Origin: Liriodendron chinense
Taxonomy: Eukaryota; Streptophyta; Magnoliopsida; Magnoliales; Magnoliaceae
Length of the DNA stretch: 64,000 bases
Direction: 5' to 3'
Assembly: GCA_003013855.2 (NCBI GenBank)
Contig: PVNU02000773.1
Coordinates: 3,599,001 to 3,663,000 of the forward strand
Positions 46,601-55,662 of the stretch are shown here, piece after piece. Within the stretch, counting starts at the first letter, position 1; the number at the start of each line of letters is the position of its first letter. The translations under genes and the position numbers were made by a program. Under the pieces are notes generated by a model that was not told the DNA's origin, searched no databases, and saw only the letters and a program-made list of their open reading frames with translations.

Positions 46601-49600
46601 GTGAGCCATGCACCATTTCACTCAATCACTTTCCCAAAGACATTTGAACTCGATGCTTTGGATCTGGATGACGCAATACACCAAGCCGAGTATGATTTTT
46701 TACTTTTTCTTTTTGTGATTGGGTTATTCATAAAGTGGAATTCTATGAACCTCGAGCCAATGATATGCACATTATCCCTTCAGCCTTTGAGTTTGGATGA
46801 GTGAGGCCTGTGGATTAGTGATCCAAACCATTGATTTGAGGGACCATTCCATGGATGGGGAATACCTTAAAATTTTCCTGACTATGGGTTGCCTGCTTGG
46901 TTGGTTAATAAGAAACTAGATTATTGCAAAGGATCACATTTGATGTGAAAGAAATCTGAGTATTGGAGGCTATGAGCTTCCAATCCAGGGGATTTTTGAG
47001 GCATGGTCTATCAATATCAGGGCCCTCTTGGTCCAACTAGCCATGGGCTATGTCCATAGTGAATCTTAATAATATTGTCATTTCCTTTGCTTGAGGTTCA
47101 TATGGTTCCTCCTAATATGGAGAAAAACTCATTCCTTACTCTGTGAACTATGTTCTCAGGGCCCCAGATAATCATCTCAAAGCTCATGAGGAGATAACAA
47201 TTATGGGTATTCTGTTGGTGCATAGCATTTTTTTTTTCTTTTTTCTTTTTTCTCTCTTTTGGCAGCCTCTTCAAATTGTCCGCATCAGTCATTGAATGTT
47301 TGGGATTTATCATGCTCACAGATCAAGTGCTGGGTGAAAGAAATCCATGTGTTACTTTCTTTATCAATGAGGTCAAACTTTCCCAGCATTGCTTTGTTTT
47401 TCTTGGTCTTCAAGATGCTTGAGTGTTAGAGTATGCATTAGAGTCTGAAAGTTGAAAGATCTTTTGTTGTGAAGGATAGCATGGTGGATCCTTATCAAAC
47501 TGAGCTTCACAACGTTGTAGCAGAACCAATGGATGAAGAGTATGTTTATAATCTTTATGGGGTTATTTGGAACTTATTTATTTGAGGAACTTGATCTAAC
47601 AATGTTGCTCCTTCTAGTATCCTCCTTTATTTTCCTCGAGATAGGGGTGCTGCGGGTATTCAAGATCCTGGTCCAAGTAATCAAGCAGAAGAATCCAATC
47701 AAGAGTTTTTGGAGGACCAGCTCCCTCAAGATCTTCTAGAGATTGAGATTCTGCGTGATGCTGTACGACCCTTTGAGTTGGAAAACCTTCCGGAGTGGTC
47801 TAATCTTGCTGACAATGTTATTGAACAACAAGAACCTTTTGATCCAATCATGAATCAAAAGGAGAACCTTTCTCCAATTATAGAAGTGTTTTTAGATTCT
47901 GGAGGAGAATCTCTTCCATCCCAGTCACATCTGCTAGAGCCAACCGCAAGATCCATAGAGGAACCTGAGATTTTTTATTCGAATGTCTCTTTGGGTCAGT
48001 TCCTTGCATTTCACTATTTCATTGATATCTCCTTTTTATATATAGCACGATATGTCCATATTATCCATTGACTTTATTCATGTATTTAATTATTATTAAA
48101 CCTTTGGTTTCTCATGGCATAGGATCTGCGTTGTCTGAAATGGCAATACAACCAACTCCCGTTGAGAAGCAAAAAGCAAAGTCAAGGAAGAGAAAACAAT
48201 TATTTGACGAGTCCTTGGTGTTGACTAACGAGTATGTGATCCTGTTTTCTTGGTTACTTAATTTTATGTATGGTAGAAGTTTACTAGTAGGATAGTTATG
48301 AACTTCTATGTGCTAGTTCATTTCTCTTGCATGGAAGAGTATCTGACTTGTAATGTGCTTGTCACAATCTCATTTCCTATGTGCGGATGAGTTGATGAAA
48401 TATTAGTATAATATTTCAACTATAATCAAGGAAAGGCATCAATTAGCTAAACTATGGTAAGGTAATATTAAAAAGGGTACGTGGTAGCATTGGCACATAA
48501 ATACTTCTACAAGCAATGTAGGCTAATATAGATTTCTTAGTGGTAGTCCTATGCACGTCATTATCTCATTGTTGTATAAACAGTTTTTTTTTTTCTTAAA
48601 AACACTAATTTTTTTTTTTACACACGCACTCACATCACAGTGGGATTTCACCACAATGGGTACTCAAACCCGAGTTGTTAGGGAACGACAGAACAATGTA
48701 TATCAGGGGGTTTGTTGATGCCTCCAACACCTCCCCTCACGTGCGAGCGGTATACTAGCCCCACACGTGATACTCTGGGCTAATATAATACCGGATGCCC
48801 TATAATATCGAATTTTGCAAACCTCGGGACTTGAACACCGGACGTCCTGCTCTGATACCATGTTATTGACTAGTTGCACTAAAAGCTCGAACTGTTAGGG
48901 AACAACAGAACAATGTATATCAGGGGGTTTACTGACGCCTCCGACAAAGCTGACTCTATAACCATATTTTAGTTCACAATCTCTATGAAGATCTCTCTAT
49001 GTCCTTGTTTTTTTATTTTCTCAAAGCACTTAATGCTCGTGGATTATACAGGTTTATGAAGAAACAACTCAAACATACTAGTGAATTGAAACGCAAGAGA
49101 AAGAGTCTCCCTGTAACAAAACTTGATGTTTGGAAATCTGAAAATAGCTTGCGGATGGAGAAAATCTTTTTTGAGCCCTTAGTTTCTGGTTAGTGTCCTC
49201 TTTATACAATACACAGCTTGGTAAACCGATGCAGCCTAGCTTGTCAAACTAGTTTTGATTGAATAAGACTCACGTCTTTTACAGGAATGTGTACCGATCT
49301 TCAAGAAGTTTTCAAGAAAGGCTTTCTTGCTTCTAAAGCTGATTCGACTTCCACAGAAGCTCATCTAGAGCCCAGGGATACACAATCTCCTACTGGCATG
49401 ACCACATTCGAGATGGAAAACAAACATCCTCCAATGAATGAAGAATCTCCTGCTGGCGTCCCTGTATTTGAGATGGCAATTGTACTTCCTCCTAGGGATG
49501 CACACTCTCTTGTTGGCTTGCCAGAATGTGAAGCAGAAATTGAACATCCCCGATTCGAGCAAGTTTATGTCGACGGTGGTTTACCTGAATTCATGGCATC

Positions 49601-50909
49601 TCCATCTAGAAGAGAAGAGTTCACACCCTTCCCTGCTAGCAGCTTGGGGTCAGTGGCTCAAACAGGGAAAATTCTGGAGACTGAAGCACTGCAGACACCA
49701 GAAATGCCTTTTGCTCAATCTGATGGCCTTGAGCTGGAAACACCAGTTGCTGGTTTAGAGGAGCTACTATCTGCAGGAGACACTAGTCTGCCTAAGATTC
49801 CAAATATGCTGAACTCTGCAGAGGCAGAAGTGAGTTTCGTCCTGGAAAGATCTTTATATGAATTTGTTTTCTTCTCAATGCCTTAGAGAAGTCTAGTTTT
49901 TTTCTTCTTGCTTTCACATACTGGATTGTCATGTCAGTGATATTACTCTGTGTGGTCCTGACCCATGAGTCTATTGTCTTTCTTGTAGGGGCTATGTTTT
50001 TTGGAAACAGATACCACAGAAGCTGGTAAGCTGCAAAGACTTTCCTTTGATGGGGTTGTTTTGAATGAGGCCACATGTTTCAGATTCTCCCCCCCCCCCC
50101 CCGCCGCTCTTTGTATCTTCCGTGAATGCAACAAAGGAATAATCTTACATGGGAAATAATTGCATTTGTCAGTATTCTTGTTTGCTTAGAATTGGAAAGA
50201 TTTTTATAGCATGCGAAGTTTTGAGTTGGAATTCGTGTTTATTCTTCTTCTCTTTGACTTGGATTATTATTTTTTTATTTTTATATGGTGTCTGAAGAAT
50301 CCACATTCTGTTGTTATAATAGGAAATGGAGAAAATGAAGTTGGCTGGTTGTCTGCAAGGACCAGGTAAGGTTTCCATGTTTTAATGATGTTTTACTTCT
50401 CAGAAAGAAGTACAAAAATATTTTACTACCTTTTCTGCTTTGCGGGGTACTTTAGTGATGGTTTGTGTCTGGTTTAGGGCTGTGGCACAGTATCTAAGAA
50501 AGAAATCTCCTACAACTCAAATTCCAGAAGGCCAATCGGATCATCTCAGCTTGAATAGAATCCTGGAAGGGAAAACACAAAAACAATGTGCTCGGATGTT
50601 TTTTGAAACACTGGTAATAATCTAGAATAGTACCTCCTTTTACTATTGCCATTTAGCACAAAATCTGATATCCATTGCCATGCGCTTCTTCCAGAGATCA
50701 ACTGTAGAGCATTGTTTAGTTCACACTGCAGTCCATCTCTAACCCATTCTAGGAAAGCATGGTTTTTTCTTTAGGCATTTTATTAATTGCTGATTGTTGT
50801 TCGGCTATAGGTTGTGACAAGTTATGGGTTTATTAATGTACAACAAGAAGCAGCATTCGGTGATATTACTCTGTCATTGACTCCTATGCTCTTGAAGGCC
50901 CAGCTCTGA
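43661..50909 (+). CDS. RAD21: RAD21/SCC1-type cohesin kleisin (SYN2/SYN3-like), 13 exons, intact
   Basis: Exons: 43661-43784, 46428-46689, 47160-47206, 47322-47371, 47475-47539, 47645-47994, 48123-48231, 49052-49188, 49285-49829, 49989-50025, 50323-50365, 50478-50613, 50811-50909. Phases fit and give 667 residues. The N-terminal Rad21/Rec8 domain (about 1-115) starts MFYSHTFLSRKGPLGTVWIAAHL and continues IMFPEVPIALRLSGHLLLGVVRIYSKKVDYLYHDCN; it contacts SMC3. A basic KSRKRKQ stretch (320-326) may be a nuclear signal. The C-terminal winged helix that binds SMC1 (about 612-667) has LEGKTQKQCARMFFETL. The long middle is acidic and variable and carries a triple 20-residue repeat (411-470). Known role: it closes the cohesin ring for sister-chromatid cohesion and DNA repair. 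An upstream in-frame ATG at 43613 was rejected because kleisins begin MFYS. The acceptors of exons 5 and 6 are the least certain; SYN2 versus SYN3 identity is unresolved. Confidence 0.94.
44392..45002. mobile_element. MITE family X, diverged copy 3 (RAD21 intron 1)
   Basis: The left end is ACTGAAAATAGAGTTTTGAA followed by TAGCG. The complement of the right end is TCAGTCAGTGTTTTAAATAA. The interior is rich in GTAGC and GCATGTAGC words, as in copies 1 and 2. It includes a later insertion or expansion around 44544-44720 between T and A runs. Confidence 0.5.
48599..48690 (-). mobile_element. SINE 3' part (RAD21 intron 7)
   Basis: On the minus strand GGGTTTGAGTACCCATTG (a B-box-like motif) is followed by GTGAGTGCGTGTGTAAAAAA. 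The tail resembles that of the SINE at 54617-54722. The A-box side is lost where the next repeat begins. Confidence 0.5.
48676..48942 (-). mobile_element. Au-SINE-like sequence between direct repeats
   Basis: On the minus strand TGGTATCAGAGCAGGACGTC (48841-48860) and GTGTTCAAGTCCCGAGG (48822-48838) resemble the head of the plant Au SINE, with B box GTTCAAGTC. It lies between two copies of a 48-bp repeat, TGTTAGGGAAC(G/A)ACAGAAC followed by AATGTATATCAGGGGGTTT (48676-48724 and 48893-48942). The period is 217 bp. Confidence 0.5.
49371..49550 (+). repeat. 60-bp in-frame triple repeat in RAD21 exon 9
   Basis: Three units of exactly 20 codons: PRDTQSPTG...FEMENKHP, PMNEESPAG...FEMAIVLP and PRDAHSLVG...CEAEIEHP. 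The pattern is P-x-(D/E)-S-x-x-G-x-x-x-(F/C)-E-(M/A) with a closing P. It lies in the acidic linker between the two conserved domains, where separase sites lie in other kleisins. Confidence 0.8.
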
Positions 50910-52214
50910 ATGCATTCTTCAACTATGCTTAGCAGGCCTTCATGTACAAAGGTAAAACTGATAGCTGATAATCCTGCATTTTATAATGAACTAGGGGTGT
51001 GGCACTTGCAAGCACGTTGAGAGAGGAAGAAACAGAGGAATTTGTGAGAGAGAAAATCTAAGCTAGCTGACGGACACCAGCTACATGTTCTAGTCCCTAA
51101 AATACACTTTGACCTTAAATGTCTTATCATGTCCTTAAAATAGTCTAAGATTCTCCATCCAGAGAAAAACTAATTGCAGGGACAAAAAATGTCCAAGACC
51201 TACCAGCGTTATATATAGTAGAGATATCTATTATGAGGCATAGGCCCATAGCTGGAAAATGTATCCAATCAGCAGTACTTAACTACATGGTCCATCACCT
51301 TCTTTTGGATGGCCTAGAACTGTCGAGAAAAAACTAATAGATTGAATGTTAGAGGTGGCCAAATGCTGCAATTATTGGCCAGGGGCCTTATCCACGAGGT
51401 GGCTTACCAGTTGATTGGTCTGGATTGATTTCCATATTCCAATCTTATGATGAGTAATCATGTTGATGCACTTCACTGAAATGATCTGGTGTCAGGAGTC
51501 CATTTTGTCTTAACATCGGTTTTGGTTGTGTTTGTTGGAACTTAGAACCTGGTTCTGTTCAGATCTGAAACTAATGTCAGTCGCCTTTCTTCTTTTTTGC
51601 TATAAATTGCTGTGGCAGTATCAACAAGTTTCTGGCAGCAAGGAGGTTATGTACAACTTGAAGTTCTCTGTAAGGGCAAAGTCAACAAGTTTATTCTGTA
51701 GCAATGCCGCAGGTACGGCCAATCACTGTAAAAAAAAATTTGAAAGGTAAATCATTGTAATTATTGTAATTATGTCCAATCATTGTAATTATCTTTTATT
51801 AAAATGTCTGCGCCCTTTGCTGCTAGAGAAAATTGCCCTCTCAAAGAGATGTATTTTTGGACTTTAGCAAATAAAATGGAGTTGGTTCTCCCAGACTTGT
51901 CTGTTGTCTTTTTGTTTGCTGTGAGTAGCACAAAATTCACATTGCCATAAGATCTGCTCATGACCAAACCCTTTGTCACTAGTCATAGGGCTGCAACTTG
52001 GGTGTGGAAAGACGACAACTGACCCAACCCAAGTTCGGGTAGGGTTGGGTCAGGTCCTCGGGGCTTAGGGTTGGAAAACTCCAACCTTATTTGACATCAA
52101 GTTGGGTTTGGGTTGAGTAAATTCGGGTTGAGATCAATCACATGTATTTGGATCGGGTTGGGTCGGGTAAGGTTAGGGTTGAGTATGGAGGAATTTGGAT
52201 TATGTTCAAGCTGT

Positions 52215-52404
52215 GCACCTCAGGTTGGAATTTGGGTCTGGCCGGGTTGCGGGTTGGGTCCTCTTGAGGTTGGGTTGGGCTTGGGTTAACCCTCAACTCG
52301 ACCCATCCTGCACCTCAGGTTGGAATTTGGGTCTGGCCGGGTTGCGGGTTGGGTCCTCTTGAGGTTGGGTTGGGCTTGGGTTAACCCTCAACTCGACCCA
52401 TCCT
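52215..52404 (+). repeat. Perfect 95-bp tandem duplication
   Basis: Units at 52215-52309 and 52310-52404 start GCACCTCAGGTTGGAATTTG and end ACTCGACCCATCCT. I saw no difference between them, so the duplication is recent (or an assembly artefact). It is inside a GGGTTGGG-type repeat (51986-52404) whose start, AGGGCTGCAACTTGGGT, recurs at 39713. Confidence 0.9.
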
Positions 52405-53517
52405 GCCTGTGATGCACCACTACTATGGCATTGATCAGGCCATATCAAGTCCTGCTGCATTGGCTGGGCCTTGAAAGCCCATTGTGTTTTCTGTCTTCCG
52501 GCTCAGCCCAAATCTTCTTCTTCTTCATGGATTCAGGGGGCCACAAAGTGGAGGGTGATAGGCCAGAAATTATGACCACTGGAAGGGTTCTGGTGCTGTC
52601 TGAATGTCCACTGAATTGATTGTTGGTTAGGTATCCTTGTGCCACACATGTTTGTCCATTCTAGTCTAAAAACTCCAAAAGCTTCACTCAAATCACCAAG
52701 TCAACTCGACTCAATCAGATTTCACCAACACTCAGGAAAAACTTGATCTGGTCATGACTGTGTTAAAACTTGAAAAACTCAGAAAAAGAAAAATGATAAA
52801 ACAGTTTTGACTTGGCACAACTCTACACTATTACATCATATTGATACTTCTTTAATAACAATTAAAAAAACACACGAAAAATCATATGAATTTTTTAGAA
52901 ACTCGAAGTTTTTGAGTTGACTTCGACTCAACTAGTTTTTGAGTCAAGTTGATTTTTCGTGCTTTTAAACTATTGTCCGTTCCATTGCATTTGAAGCAGG
53001 CCCTAGAATGCATCTGCGCTTGTATCTGCTGGCTCCAACTCTTTGATTTCAGCCCTAGGTCATTCGATATGTTTTTATTTCACGCTAATTAGGTTGGTTA
53101 TGAAGTGCTTCTGTCTGTGGGTACTAAACCATCTGATCAGTATCTGCAAATGGACAAACAGGTTTGCTAGGAAGGCTCTCACCTAGAGGCGAGTTGACGC
53201 TTGTGACAATCCATACAGTCCATGTAGATGGGCCTACCACATATGACCCATTTTGTAAAAATCTCGCTCATCAGCAGCATCTACAAAAAGTGACTCAGAA
53301 AAATCAGCTTCAAACTAAACTAAACATCAATGCTGGTGATCTCCTATCAGTGAGATTCTTTGACAGCTGGATTATGACTTGCTGGAGAGGGATTTTAGAA
53401 TGGCCCACCTCTAGTGGAAAGATTAAAAGAGCCCACATCCAGTGAACCCAAATCATACTAAAGCATTAAGGAGTGAATACTGGTTTGTGTAGTGCATCCA
53501 TCACCACCAAAATTGGG

Positions 53518-53845
53518 TTGTATATATCATGCAATATGTATCTGTTTTGGACCACAATTTTTTTTTTATTTTTTTGAGTCAGTACACACACCCGACTGTT
53601 AGTACGCCCACCCACTCCACTGTTAGTCACACCGCAATGTTAGCCACCCCCCTTGGGAATCGATACCAGGACCTCAAGTGTTGAAATGAGGTTATCTTTA
53701 TTCAGTCTCCCACTTGAGCTATGGATCTGGGTGTAGACTACGACTTGTTTGTGTATATATATCAGGCGATATGTATCTGTTTTGGACTATGACTTGCCTG
53801 TGTATATATCAGGCAATATTTATCTGTTTCGGACTATGATTGTTG
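53518..53845 (+). repeat. 51-bp tandem repeat interrupted by a SINE
   Basis: Units contain TATATATCAGGCAATATGTA, TCTGTTTTGGACTATGACTTG. The first unit (from 53518) is split by the SINE at 53557-53737. Units two and three follow at about 53752 and 53803. Confidence 0.75.
53557..53737 (-). mobile_element. tRNA-derived SINE, most complete copy
   Basis: On the minus strand there is an A-box-like TAGCTCAAGTGGGAGA, then a B-box GGTATCGATTCCC. A GTGGGTGGGCGTACTAACAG body and an A-rich tail follow. Flanks GACCACAA and GACTACGA are a possible short target duplication. Pol III boxes with a poly-A tail and no coding capacity define a SINE. Confidence 0.75.
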
Positions 53846-54331
53846 TTGTTGCCAATATGTAAGGTCCCAATCACAATGCTCATGTTTTTCGGAAGATTTT
53901 GTATCTGTTACTTTCAGCATGATCCCCTCCATGATAATCAAATGAATAAGTAGTCCATACCCAAGCAAACACTGCAATTTGGTCTTTGTACGTATAAGGC
54001 AGCTGCTGCTTTCGATGAGGCTGTTTGGAAGTTCTGGCCTTTAGCAGCTGGTGCGATGCACTCCATCCAACTAATTAAGATTTGGGGCAGAAAGTCTTCT
54101 TAAACACAATCCCTGATGCAGTTTCTGTTTCTGTGCAGAGGGATGTATATAGATAACAGTTTGATGCTTCTGAGTGAGTTGTAAATGTTTGGATGTGGAA
54201 GAGGACGGATCAATTCACATCATTAGATGTTCATAAGACATAAAAATTGGGAAATATTACTGCAAGCCATGGATTGTGAGCAGCACTGGCCCTTGCTTTA
54301 AAAGCCTTTCTAATTCAGGTCGTGCTCGGAT

Positions 54332-54486
54332 AGAGAGAAGTCCTGTGTAAAATAGATCGTTTCCAACAACATTACATTTCCATAGAGAAGAGTCCCAACT
54401 AAAATAAATAGTTTCCACTAACGTTACATTTCCATAGAGAAGAGCCCTGAGTAAAATAAATTGTTTCCACTACTATTATATTTCCT
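54332..54486 (+). repeat. 51-bp tandem repeat, three copies
   Basis: Units at 54332, 54384 and 54435 share AGAGAAG, CCTG(T/A)GTAAAATA(A/G)AT, GTTTCCACTA and TTACATTTCCAT. Confidence 0.85.
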
Positions 54487-54616
54487 TTGGGATTACAAAG
54501 AAAATAATCATTAGCTTTATTCATCGTGCACAAAATATAAGGAGATCAATGTCTAAAAGATATGGGAATTTCACTTGTGAAACAAAAAAAAAAAAAAAAA
54601 ACTCCTTCAAATTCTT

Positions 54617-54722
54617 TTTTTTTTTTTCATACACACTCACACACCCCACACGTGCTGGCGCACTCACACTACAATGGGTTGTTGAAACTCTTGTGAATCT
54701 ACCACTGAGCCATAGGGTCGCA
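54617..54722 (-). mobile_element. tRNA-derived SINE
   Basis: On the minus strand, CGACCCTATGGCTCAGTGG followed by TAGATTC has a good A box. GAGTTTCAACAACCC is a weak B box, then GTGTGAGTGCGCCAGCACG and a poly-A tail. Both ends abut homopolymer runs. Confidence 0.7.
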
Positions 54723-55662
54723 GGCAAAAAAAAAAAAAACACTTAATTTCAAGATAGAGGAGACTACGAAAGTAATATCAATTCTTTCACCCAACCTGGA
54801 CTGCTGTTCTTCTTTTTTTGTTGTCAGTGAATGACGAATTTCATTTTTGGCGAAGGAGTCCACAGGAAAACTATCAAGCAAGAGCAACAATGGGAGATCG
54901 CAGTTCTTGTGCCTGAAATTTTATGTTCATTTTCTGGTTTTTTTTTAAACATCTCATATTTAACAAGCAATAGGCAGTCAAGCGATGCAGCTCCAAACCC
55001 CTTTTGGAAAAAAAAGAAAAGAAAAGAAGAGGAGGTAGCAGCTTTCAGGACATCTGGTTGTTGCTTGTGGATTTAATGGAAAATGGGTGGCATCACTAGA
55101 GAATTGTACGGAAACCTTCCAATGCACCTAGTTGAATTGGACTCCAGCCATCCACATCACCCACCCGCTTCCAATTGCTCTTCATGGGCTGCCATGACAA
55201 TATCATACTGTTCAGATGATCTGTTAGCAAGCATGCAACAATCAATCGACAATGATGGATATTTGGGACAATCAGATTGCTGTCACCACAGCCGAATAAT
55301 GGACAGTCCAAAAAATGGGTGATGGGGATGCCAACAATCAGACCACAATTCAGTGCACACCAATGGTTTCCATACACAGTCAACTAGATTTTTCTCTCTT
55401 CATAGTTTACTTGATTCCTGCCCAACAAAGTGTTGAAATGAGAAATTGGGACTAGTCAAAGGGGCCATGCAGTACACGGTCTAGATCTTGCACAAGTATC
55501 ATGATTCAACTCATCAATCTCGTGTGAAATGGTGTCAGCATTCTCAAAATGGCAAGTCACATCAGTTTATTGCATGATAAGTTTGGATGTACTAATTATT
55601 TTTCAAAAGCAACCCACTAAAACGAAGTACCTTTGAAATTGGAAAATAACATGATAATAGGC

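Larger units (their letters stand above)
50910..55662. other. Convergent spacer between RAD21 and Clot
   Basis: This 4.75-kb spacer contains the 3' UTRs of both genes and tandem repeats and SINEs listed separately. A GGGTTGGGTCGGG-type repeat occupies 51986-52404. The short open frames (for example 53164-53445 and 54831-55076) have no conserved motif. A segment at 55090-55380 resembles decayed MITE sequence. No gene was recognised. Confidence 0.6.

Noticed and set aside
49287..49886. Single-exon 199-codon gene
   Set aside because: It is exon 9 of RAD21, with acceptor CAG before 49285 and donor GTGAGT at 49830; the extra C-terminal codons are intron.
53164..53445. 93-codon frame in the RAD21-Clot spacer
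   Set aside because: No conserved motif; the sequence uses words of local repeats.
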